Source: Clostridia bacterium
GTDB lineage: Bacteria; Bacillota; Clostridia; UBA1381
Assembly: GCA_900751885.1 (NCBI GenBank)
Contig: CAADTH010000064.1
Span: 62,001-126,000 of the forward strand
Direction: 5' to 3'
Length of the DNA: 64,000 nt
Below are positions 44,760 to 52,059 of this stretch, piece by piece. Each line of letters starts with the position of its first letter. Position 1 is the first letter of the stretch. Under the pieces are notes generated by a model. It was given only the letters and a program-made list of their open reading frames with translations. It was not told the origin of the DNA and ran no database searches. A program made the translations under genes and the position numbers.

Positions 44760-46154
44760 ATGAAAAAAACAAAATACACTCTGGCTTTGCTTTCACTGTT
44801 GACAAGTCTTATCTTTGTGCAAGTGGGTGCATTCGCACAGGAGGGAGATACAGAGACGACACAGACTCCTTCACCTACAGAGACTGTATCTTTAGTGGAA
44901 ACACTTCCGCCGTCGCAAGAGCCTATTGAGGCTGCATCACCAACACCGTCCCCGACACAAACTCCCAAGCCAACACCGGAACCGGTTATTCATTTAGGCG
45001 GCTTATGGATTAAGGTGACGATGCAGCCAGGAAGCCGTGCACTGGCAGAATCAGAAGGGACGATTGCACTTTATACAAAGGATGGAGAATGGATTGGAAC
45101 GCAGACTCTTTCTACAAGAGAGGGAGAGGAGACACTGTATTTTGACACAGAGCCATATCAGGCAGGCGATACATTTTTTATTCAGCCAACAAAGGGGATA
45201 GATAGTCTTTCCTATGATGGACGCGCAGCCGCAAAAAATGAAATGCTGACACTGAATATAACCCAGACAGGGGACGAGCTTACAACAACATTTTCTGTGG
45301 TAGCAACGCCCGAATGTATGCCGGAAAAAAATATTTTTGTGACCGTAGATGGAAAGGATGTTGAGTGCTCTGTGCGTCCTGTTATCGTCAACGGCAGGAC
45401 CTTGATTCCGCTTCGTGATTTTACACGGGCAATCGGTATTCCAGACGATTATGTCTATTTTGAGCCGACAGAGCAAAGTATTCATATTAAGTATGGCGGT
45501 GCTGAAGTAAAGCTTTACATAGACAACGTAAATACAGTGCTCAATGGTCAGCCGTGGCAGCTGGATTCTCCGCCAATTCTTTTAGATGGAAAGACAATGA
45601 TTCCGGCACGGTTTATTGCGGAAACGTTTGGATATATCGTGGATTTTGAGGAATACGAAAGGGACGTTGTTGTAAAAGTCACAAAAAAGCCTCAACCTCA
45701 GCCGACTGGGACAGTTGACCCGGCGGTTCAAAAGCTGAAAGCGAAAAACCAATTTGTCAATCAAAGCGGTGTATCGAGCCGAACGGATTATCTGATTTGG
45801 ATTTCACTAAAAGACTTTGAAGTGAATGTGTTTATCGGGGAAGAGGGGAACTGGAATATTGAAAAGGTCGTCCCATGCACGATTGGTGCCTCCTCCTCTC
45901 CAACTGTGACAGGACAGTTTGAGTACTTTTCTCTGGAGAGCCGTTGGACGTATGAGAATTTCTATGTTGGACCGATTATGCGTTTTTATAAAGGATATGC
46001 GATTCATACCACACTGTTAAAATACGACGGGACAAACTATGACAGCAGAGTCGGTAAGAAGCTGTCTCACGGGTGCGTTAGAGTTCGTCCGGCTGATATG
46101 CAGTGGCTTGTATACTATGTTCCAAAATACACCAAGGTTTATATCACACCTTGA
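44760..46154 (+). CDS. Secreted L,D-transpeptidase with copper-amine-oxidase-like stalk domain
   Basis: A 464-residue exported cell-wall enzyme. Signal peptide to ~AFAQ (26); Pro/Thr/Glu-rich spacer (34-75, repeated TPxP units); a beta domain (80-190); a copper amine oxidase N-terminal-like domain (~195-310: VTVDGKDVECSVRPVIVNGR, LIPLRDFTRAIG, MIPARFIAETFG); then the YkuD catalytic domain (~340-464) with the His and Cys of IHTT and SHGCVRVRP (Cys ~439). YkuD enzymes form 3-3 cross-links in peptidoglycan. The amine-oxidase-like domain is a common stalk in Clostridia, not an oxidase. AAAGGAGG precedes the ATG. Confidence 0.92.
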   Translation: MKKTKYTLALLSLLTSLIFVQVGAFAQEGDTETTQTPSPTETVSLVETLPPSQEPIEAASPTPSPTQTPKPTPEPVIHLGGLWIKVTMQPGSRALAESEGTIALYTKDGEWIGTQTLSTREGEETLYFDTEPYQAGDTFFIQPTKGIDSLSYDGRAAAKNEMLTLNITQTGDELTTTFSVVATPECMPEKNIFVTVDGKDVECSVRPVIVNGRTLIPLRDFTRAIGIPDDYVYFEPTEQSIHIKYGGAEVKLYIDNVNTVLNGQPWQLDSPPILLDGKTMIPARFIAETFGYIVDFEEYERDVVVKVTKKPQPQPTGTVDPAVQKLKAKNQFVNQSGVSSRTDYLIWISLKDFEVNVFIGEEGNWNIEKVVPCTIGASSSPTVTGQFEYFSLESRWTYENFYVGPIMRFYKGYAIHTTLLKYDGTNYDSRVGKKLSHGCVRVRPADMQWLVYYVPKYTKVYITP

Positions 46155-46187
46155 TGCACTCAAAAATTGAGTATAACGATTATTGAG

Positions 46188-46216
46188 CCCACCCATGATT
46201 TTCATGGGTGGGTTTT
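46188..46216 (+). terminator. Terminator after the L,D-transpeptidase gene
   Basis: CCCACCCATGA (46188-46198), loop TTT, TCATGGGTGGG (46202-46212), then TTTT. Confidence 0.9.
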
Positions 46217-46239
46217 GTGTCAAAAAATGAAGAATTGAG

Positions 46240-46268
46240 TTGACACTTTGATAGATAGAACATACAAT
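46240..46268 (+). promoter_or_regulatory. Promoter of the ABC-transporter-like membrane gene
   Basis: TTGACA (46240-46245), 17 bp, TACAAT (46263-46268), 23 bases before the TTG start. Confidence 0.75.
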
Positions 46269-46291
46269 AAAAGTGTAAGGGAGGGGTATAC

Positions 46292-47053
46292 TTGATATTG
46301 AGCCGTTTATTTTTATGGTTTTTATGCTACAGTATAGTAGGATGGGTATATGAGACGATTGTATGTTCTATTTCGGAGAGAAAATTTGTCAGCCGTGGTT
46401 TTCTGGAAGGACCATACTGTCCTATTTATGGAGCAGGTGCTTTGCTGGATTTATTTCTGCTGGGATGGATTTCTAATCCTGTCATTGTGTTTTTTGCAGG
46501 AATTTTGGTGACTGGGATATTGGAGTATCTCACCTCATGGGTTTTGGAAGAGCTGTTTCATGCAAGGTGGTGGGATTACAGCCAATGGAAATTCAACATC
46601 AATGGGCGTGTCTGTCTCGCAGGGGTTTTTGTGTTTGGGGTGATGTCTGTACTTTTGATTTGTTGGGTTCATCCATTTGTCGTTACAATGACAGATAAAA
46701 TACCTATGATGTGGATTAACATACTTGCTATTGTCTTTTTTATTCTATTTTTGTGGGATGCTGTGACAACGGTTGTCCATATGCAGAGCTTTAATACAAG
46801 GCTAAGGATGATTCAGCAAAAAGTGAATACACTGACGGAGGAAGCGGTTTCCTACAGAGATGAGCGAAAGGAAGCGGTCAAGCAAAAGCTTGCTTCCATT
46901 CGAGAAATGGGACTTCGGGAACTGGTGCACGATTTAGTTATGAAGCTTCCGCACCATGACCGTAGAATGCTTCGCTCCTTTCCAAAGTTTCGTTCAACGA
47001 GATATGAGGAAGTTGTAGAGAAAATCAAGGAAACACTTCACAGGGATCAATAA
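46292..47053 (+). CDS. Putative ABC transporter type IV (CmpB-like) membrane protein
   Basis: A 253-residue membrane protein with a TTG start preceded by GGGAGGGG. The N-terminal 170 residues hold about five hydrophobic segments with the family pattern CYSIVGWVYETIVCSI, SRGFLEGPYCPIYGAGALL and WVLEELFHARWWDYSQWKFN, found in the ABC_trans_CmpB family. The last ~85 residues are charged and helical (MIQQKVNTLTEEAVSYRDER). The family is named for transport but has no proven function. No ATPase adjoins it. An IS remnant begins 27 bases after the stop. Confidence 0.82.
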   Translation: MILSRLFLWFLCYSIVGWVYETIVCSISERKFVSRGFLEGPYCPIYGAGALLDLFLLGWISNPVIVFFAGILVTGILEYLTSWVLEELFHARWWDYSQWKFNINGRVCLAGVFVFGVMSVLLICWVHPFVVTMTDKIPMMWINILAIVFFILFLWDAVTTVVHMQSFNTRLRMIQQKVNTLTEEAVSYRDERKEAVKQKLASIREMGLRELVHDLVMKLPHHDRRMLRSFPKFRSTRYEEVVEKIKETLHRDQ

Positions 47054-47080
47054 AAAAGAGGTTATATCATGGTGAGTTTG

Positions 47081-47892
47081 TGAAATGCACCATGTAGTAC
47101 AGACAACGCAAAAAAGGCTGCTATAGCAGTAATAATTAAAATTTAAAAAACAAAACTGATATCGTTTCTCATACGATATCAGTTTTGTTTTTAGCTGAAT
47201 TCTTTCATGATTGTAAAAATGGATGTATTCATCTATGACGTGCTGAACTTCCGCATGGGTTTGAAGTTTTGTACGGTAAATACACAGACGAAAGCTATAG
47301 CGAATGCACATTGCCTGAAACCGCTCAGATGTATATTGACAACCGCGATCAGTATGGATTATTAGCCCCTCGGATGGATGTTCTCTCCCTATTGCCTGAT
47401 TTAAGGCAGAGAGTATCAATGTGTCACGGACTCGGGTATCCATAGCCCATCCAACTACCTTCCTGGAAAATATATCAATAAAGACGGCTAAATGCAGCCA
47501 ACCATGTTTTGTTGGAATGGAAGTGATGTCTCCGACCCATATTTCATTTTTTGCCTTTCCCCAAAACACTTGATTTTTTCATCATGGGATGTTTTATTTG
47601 CCTGACAGTGATAATATTTACGCGTTGCATTTGCGCTTAGATCATGCTCACTCATAAGTCTGCATACTCTTTTTGCATTTACATGGATTCCCTGCTGTTC
47701 TAAAATTCGATTGTTCTTAACTTTGTGTCTAGTTTATTATAACATAATTTAAGTTTATCTGTGTGTTCTCTCTTTCCTTGATTTTCCCTTATCAAGCGGT
47801 TTATCTTCCTCACATGGATAAAAGAGAAAACACCTTTATTATACCCTACCAATAGGGTGTTTTTCTATTGTCCGTTTTACTGGTTCTGTTCA
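47081..47892 (-). mobile_element. Decayed IS3-family (IS150-like) insertion sequence remnant
   Basis: An 812-bp remnant. Imperfect terminal inverted repeats of about 26 bp begin with TGAA at both ends (47081 on the plus strand, 47892 on the minus strand) and end in GACAA, 9 of the first 12 bases agreeing. It contains a broken transposase gene and a 20-bp perfect hairpin (47146-47165 with 47173-47192). Intact relatives are about 1.4 kb, so about 600 bp is missing. A clear target duplication is not seen. It sits 18 bases beyond the rqcH stop. Confidence 0.7.
47160..47740 (-). pseudogene. IS3-family orfB transposase pseudogene
   Basis: Reading the minus strand, the first part encodes GIHVNAKRVCRLMSEHDLS-type sequence, typical of the orfB N-terminal half. 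A frameshift near 47565 leads into EIWVGDITSIPTKHGWLHL and FSRKVVGWAM, the DDE core start, then HTDRGCQYTSE with the second Asp. An internal deletion then joins directly to DEYIHFYNHERIQLK near the C-terminus, removing the third catalytic Glu region. It cannot be active. The ends are approximate because no intact start remains. Confidence 0.85.
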
Positions 47893-47910
47893 ATGCTTTT
47901 GAGTGGTTTT

Positions 47911-49668
47911 TTATGAAGAAGTAAGCTCTGGTCGTGGCTCCTTTGGCGTCACATAAATGGTATTATAGTGGTCATAAATCACCATACCAGGCTTTGCGCC
48001 GGATGGCTTTTTCACATTTTTAACACTCGTATAATCCACGGGCACCTGTGAAGAATTACGCGCCTTGCTGTAATATGCCGCGAGAGTTGCCGCCTCGATC
48101 AGTGTGGATTTCGGAACATCCTTGTCCACACCGAGCTTGATAATTGCATGGCAGCCATGGATGTTTTTTGTGTGAAACCAAAGGTCACCCGAGTTTGCAA
48201 ATTTCAAGGTGAGATAGTCGTTTTGGGTGTTGTTTTTTCCGACATAAATATCAAATCCGTCACTGCTTTTATAGTGAAGCGGCTTGGAGGTGGAGGACTG
48301 TTTTGCTTTTTTTGCCTGGGTACGCCTATTGATATATCCCTCCCGTGCAAGCTCCGCGCGGATTTCATTTAGGTCCGCTTCTGTCTGCGCACCCTGTACA
48401 GCTACCAGCGTACTTTCAAGATAGGAAAGGTCACTTTTGGTATGCTTGATTTGGTGTACCATTTCAACCTCGGCAGTTTTTGCCTTGTTATATTTTTTGT
48501 AATAGAGCTGTGCGTTTTGCGATGGTGTTTTGGTCGGATCAAGCTTAATTGATAAAGAAGGACACGACGGTTCATAATAATTTTCGAGCATGACCTCTTT
48601 CTCACCCGGGGCAATGCGGTATAGATTGGAGGTCAAGAGGTCACCGGCGATTTTATACTGGTCTTTTTGCTCTGAATCGGAAAGCGTTTTTTGCTGTAAG
48701 ACCAATTTTTTTGCACACCGTTCCAGATTGGTGTGTAAAAGCTTGATTAAGTCCGCACTTTTTTGTTTCATGCGTTCCATCTGGTCGCGACCGGTATAGA
48801 ACTGCTGCAGCACCTCATTGAAGCTGTCATAGGTGAGAACTTCTGCGGCGGTTTCATATTGGCGGATGGCGATTGCGCTGAAGTCCAATAGCCTTTCTGT
48901 TGTCCGAATAATGCAAGGGGAAAACGTATTTTTTTTGACCTCATCCGCAAAGGCGAGGATGGTATCCATGAGCTTGGTTTTATTCTGTTCGTCCAGCTCT
49001 CCGGCGAGCAGGGAGGTAGTATGAAAGGCGCGGTACACGATTTCACGCGCGGTAAGCGGACTGATTCCTGCGATGGAGGACAAAAGAAGCTTGTCAAGCC
49101 GTGTGCCGCTTTGAGAAAAGTCCAGCTGCAGGGAGGAAAGCGCGTCAGAGATAAGAGGAGGCTTCTCCTGCTCAGGTGGCAGAACGTATGCACCACCCGG
49201 GAGCACCTGGCGGACAGAGCTGATTGTATAATCCACATGCCGGATGCTGTCAATAATGCGGCAATCGTCTGCGGTTAAAATAATATTGCTGAATCTGCCC
49301 ATGATTTCAATCAATAGGTGCTTGGTCGTAAGGTCTCCCAACTCGTCATAGGATTCCAAATCAAACTGGATAATGCGCTCAAATCCGGGCTGGGAAATCC
49401 GAATGATTTTTGCAGAACCAATGTGCTTTCTCAGAAGCATACAAAACATGGGTGGAGTCATTGGGTTCGATTTTGTATGACTTGTGAGATGTGCGCGTGG
49501 ATGGGATGCACTGGCGGATAAAACCAGTTTATACTGTTTTTGCGGTGTGCGGATGTGCAGCATGATTTCATCCCGTTCCGGCTGGTGGATTTTGTCGATT
49601 CTGCCGCCGGTCAGACAGAGAGACAGTTCATTTGTCAAACAGCGTATTGCCAAAGCATCAAGTGCCAT
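47911..49668 (-). CDS. rqcH: RqcH, Rqc2 homologue (NFACT family)
   Basis: A 585-residue ribosome quality-control factor that binds stalled 50S-peptidyl-tRNA and adds alanine tails. The NFACT-N domain opens MALDALAIRCLTNELS with GRIDKIHQPERDE; a coiled-coil middle (about 290-440) and the NFACT-R domain (GDLWFHTKNIHGCHAII, AYYSKARNSSQVPVDYT, KKPSGAKPGMVIY) follow. The B. subtilis Asp-Arg pair of the N domain appears here as Glu-Arg (GFERIIQF). The start at 49668 has GGAGG six bases upstream. It is the counterpart of yloA, which neighbours yloC (yicC) in B. subtilis, here divergent from it. Confidence 0.93.
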   Translation of the reverse strand: MALDALAIRCLTNELSLCLTGGRIDKIHQPERDEIMLHIRTPQKQYKLVLSASASHPRAHLTSHTKSNPMTPPMFCMLLRKHIGSAKIIRISQPGFERIIQFDLESYDELGDLTTKHLLIEIMGRFSNIILTADDCRIIDSIRHVDYTISSVRQVLPGGAYVLPPEQEKPPLISDALSSLQLDFSQSGTRLDKLLLSSIAGISPLTAREIVYRAFHTTSLLAGELDEQNKTKLMDTILAFADEVKKNTFSPCIIRTTERLLDFSAIAIRQYETAAEVLTYDSFNEVLQQFYTGRDQMERMKQKSADLIKLLHTNLERCAKKLVLQQKTLSDSEQKDQYKIAGDLLTSNLYRIAPGEKEVMLENYYEPSCPSLSIKLDPTKTPSQNAQLYYKKYNKAKTAEVEMVHQIKHTKSDLSYLESTLVAVQGAQTEADLNEIRAELAREGYINRRTQAKKAKQSSTSKPLHYKSSDGFDIYVGKNNTQNDYLTLKFANSGDLWFHTKNIHGCHAIIKLGVDKDVPKSTLIEAATLAAYYSKARNSSQVPVDYTSVKNVKKPSGAKPGMVIYDHYNTIYVTPKEPRPELTSS

Positions 49669-50016
49669 AAGTACCTCCAAATTGTTTCTGTGTTTTCTAT
49701 ACAGGTGTTTTATTGCTTATATTGGGTTTCTCTTTCTTAATTATATAAAAAAGAGGAGACGCTTATAGTATACCATAGATTGGGGAAAAATTTTAGAAAA
49801 AAGAAAAAAATTTTTCCATAGGGTATGTTTTTTATTGGAAGGTTATGATATAATAAATATGTTTTCTCGTTTATCCGTGTCAGGAAAGCGGCAAACAATT
49901 TGAGAAGGAAAATCCCAAAAAGAGAAAACACCAAAATCAATTAAAATTATGATATAGTAAAAACATATGTGCTGACAGACTGATACAAAAGGAATAATAA
50001 AAAGTGGGTGGATGAC
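49669..50016. promoter_or_regulatory. Divergent control region between rqcH and yicC
   Basis: A 348-bp AT-rich region without a gene. Minus-strand extended -10 TGG-TATACT (49772-49767) fits rqcH. Plus-strand extended -10s TGA-TATAAT (49849-49854) and TGA-TATAGT (49953-49958) fit yicC; -35 boxes are weak for all. An AT-rich hairpin joins 49784-49793 with 49808-49817, and ATACC/GGTAT outside it. Confidence 0.5.
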
Positions 50017-50895
50017 GTGATTCGGAGCATGACAGGCTATGGGAGAAAAGAGGCTGTGGAGGGCGGAAAAAAGATTTTGGCAGAAATCAAATCCGTCAAT
50101 CACCGCTATTCAGATTATTCGATTAAGGTGCCACGGTATTTTGGCTTTTTGGAAGATAAGGTAAGAGAATATATATCTGGATTTATCACACGCGGCAAGG
50201 TAGATGTGTGGATTGCAATCGAAAGCTATGGAGAATCGGATAAGGAAGTGATTTTAGATACAGAGCTGGCACAAAGCTATATAGACGCGCTTCGTACGCT
50301 TCGGGATATGTTTGAGCTGAAGGACGATATCACAGCTTCCAGTGTAGCGCGCTATACAGAGCTGTTTCAGACACAGAGAAAAGAAGAGGATCAGGAAGAG
50401 CTTTGGAATGGGGTGAAAACCGTTCTGGAGGATGCGGTCAGTGAATTTGTGGCAATGCGCGAAAGAGAAGGGCAGCGGATTGGAAAGGATCTTCGCGCAC
50501 GCATCGAGTATATGAAAACCATTGCACATCAGATTGATTTACGCTCGCCAGAGACGGTCAAGGAATATGAACAGCGGCTGTATGAAAAAATCAAGGAGAT
50601 TTTGGCAGAGCAGTCGGTTGACGACGCAAGAATTTTGACAGAGGTGGCGATTTTTGCAGACAAGGTGGCAGTCAATGAGGAGACAGTGCGTCTTGCCAGC
50701 CATTTTGATGAATTTCACCATATCATGGATTCGGATGGACCGTGCGGCAGAAAGCTTGACTTTTTGATCCAAGAAATTAACAGGGAAATCAATACAATTG
50801 GCTCCAAGGCAAATGACATCGAAATTGCAAAGATGGTGGTACAGCTGAAGGCAGAGCTTGAGAAGCTGCGGGAGCAGGTACAAAATATCGAATAA
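50017..50895 (+). CDS. yicC: YicC/YloC family endoribonuclease
   Basis: A 292-residue protein of the YicC family, reported as an endoribonuclease in E. coli. The family opening IRSMTGYGRKEA with SVNHRYSDYSIKVPR is followed by a DUF1732 C-terminal half: ILTEVAIFADKVAVNEETVRL, HFDEF and LDFLIQEINREINTIGSKAND. The GTG at 50017 gives the usual start (M)IRSMTGYG; an in-frame GTG lies nine bases earlier, and the ribosome site is weak for both. It heads the ylo-type cluster; remA follows after 12 bases. Confidence 0.92.
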   Translation: MIRSMTGYGRKEAVEGGKKILAEIKSVNHRYSDYSIKVPRYFGFLEDKVREYISGFITRGKVDVWIAIESYGESDKEVILDTELAQSYIDALRTLRDMFELKDDITASSVARYTELFQTQRKEEDQEELWNGVKTVLEDAVSEFVAMREREGQRIGKDLRARIEYMKTIAHQIDLRSPETVKEYEQRLYEKIKEILAEQSVDDARILTEVAIFADKVAVNEETVRLASHFDEFHHIMDSDGPCGRKLDFLIQEINREINTIGSKANDIEIAKMVVQLKAELEKLREQVQNIE

Positions 50896-50907
50896 GCGGA
50901 GGAAAAC

Positions 50908-51171
50908 ATGAGGCTGATTAACATTGGATTTGGAAATATGGTTTCGGCAAGCCGGCTGATTGCGATTGTGAGCCCGGAATCCGCGCCGATTAAGCGTATT
51001 ATCCGCGAAGCGGAGGATAAGGGGCTTTTAATCAATGCAACCTATGGCAGACGTACCAGAGCAGTGCTGATTATGGATAGTGACCACGTGATACTTTCGT
51101 CGATTCAGCCTGAAACTGTGGCAAACCGTGTGGGTACACAGGAGGATGAGGAGGAGCACGCAGATGAATAA
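50908..51171 (+). CDS. remA: RemA-like extracellular matrix regulator (DUF370)
   Basis: An 87-residue protein. In B. subtilis RemA is a ring-forming DNA-binding activator of biofilm and osmoprotection genes. The family core LINIGFGNMVSASRLIAIVSP, then IKRIIREAEDKGLLINATYGR and TRAVLIMDSDHVILSSIQPET is complete. It has an extra acidic tail. It overlaps gmk by eight bases, the same order as in B. subtilis. Confidence 0.94.
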   Translation: MRLINIGFGNMVSASRLIAIVSPESAPIKRIIREAEDKGLLINATYGRRTRAVLIMDSDHVILSSIQPETVANRVGTQEDEEEHADE

Positions 51172-51769
51172 GGGACTGTTGATTGTGCTGTCAGGACCAT
51201 CCGGCACCGGAAAGGGAACGGTCTGCAAGCAGCTGTTAGAGCATGAAAAAAACTTGTTTTTGTCGATTTCCAGTACATCGCGGGAAATTCGTCCTGGGGA
51301 AGAGGATGGGGTTACATACTACTATACGACTCCAGAGCAGTTTCAAACGATGATAGAGGAAGAAAAAATGATGGAGTGGGCGGTTTACAATGGAAATTAC
51401 TATGGAACGCCTAAGGAAGCAGTAGAAAAAAGACTCTCTGCCGGAGAGGATGTCCTTTTGGAAATTGATGTGCAGGGCGCAATGAAAATCAAGGAGCAGG
51501 GGTTTGGAGATGTGTTTCTCTTTCTCTTGCCGCCGTCCATGGAGGAGCTTAGAAAACGGCTGGTGGAGCGAGGACGGGAAAGCACAGATCAGATTCAAAA
51601 AAGGCTTGATACGGTGGAGTTTGAAATTGGGTATGCAGACAAATACGACTATGTCGTCGTCAATGATAAACTGGATGAGTGTGTAGAGGCAATCACAGAA
51701 ATCATCCACGCGGAAAAGAAAACGGCAAAACGAAATCAGGATTTGATAGAAAGGGTTGTAAGAAAATGA
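51164..51769 (+). CDS. gmk: Guanylate kinase
   Basis: A 201-residue kinase phosphorylating GMP to GDP. LIVLSGPSGTGKGTVCKQLL (P-loop), SISSTSREIRPGEEDGVTYY, EWAVYNGNYYGTPK and LEIDVQGAMKIK are diagnostic. The start at 51164 has GAGGAG seven bases upstream, inside the remA end; the frame opens earlier but without such a site. It overlaps rpoZ by four bases. Confidence 0.97.
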   Translation: MNKGLLIVLSGPSGTGKGTVCKQLLEHEKNLFLSISSTSREIRPGEEDGVTYYYTTPEQFQTMIEEEKMMEWAVYNGNYYGTPKEAVEKRLSAGEDVLLEIDVQGAMKIKEQGFGDVFLFLLPPSMEELRKRLVERGRESTDQIQKRLDTVEFEIGYADKYDYVVVNDKLDECVEAITEIIHAEKKTAKRNQDLIERVVRK

Positions 51770-51990
51770 GTAGAAGTTTAATGATTGAGCCAGGAATTAC
51801 GGAGCTTTCCAAGCATGTAGACAGCCGGTACACCTTAGTGTCAATGGCGGCAAAGCGTGCGAGAATGATTGGGGAAACAGGAGAAGGAACGGTGCCTTGT
51901 GAGTCCAATAAGGCGGTTTCCATTGCAGTGGCGGAAATTGCAGACAACTTGGTTGGATATGTACGGCACGAAAAGCAAGAAAACGAATAA
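51766..51990 (+). CDS. rpoZ: RNA polymerase omega subunit
   Basis: A 74-residue subunit that stabilises beta-prime. SKHVDSRYTLVSMAAKRARMI is the conserved omega core, and NKAVSIAVAEIADNLVGYV is the second helix. It starts in the gmk stop (ATGA) with AAAGGG upstream. In B. subtilis coaBC follows; here priA follows directly. Confidence 0.95.
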   Translation: MSRSLMIEPGITELSKHVDSRYTLVSMAAKRARMIGETGEGTVPCESNKAVSIAVAEIADNLVGYVRHEKQENE

Positions 51991-51992
51991 AG

Positions 51993-52026
51993 AAAGGGGT
52001 AGGGGGTTTTGTTCTCTACCCTTTTT
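51993..52026 (+). terminator. Weak terminator between rpoZ and priA
   Basis: A G-rich arm near 51994-52003 pairs with CTACCC (52016-52021) before TTTTT. The stem has a bulge, so read-through into priA is likely. Confidence 0.5.
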
Positions 52027-52059
52027 CCGTGTATCAAATGAAGGGTCGGAGGAGAAACA

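Noticed and set aside
44880..44985. Tandem DNA repeat in the L,D-transpeptidase gene
   Set aside because: The repetition comes from Thr/Pro spacer codons; units are irregular and not a DNA-level repeat.
48768..49253. 161-codon minus-strand frame inside rqcH
   Set aside because: It is a shifted frame of rqcH on the same strand without domain signature or ribosome site.
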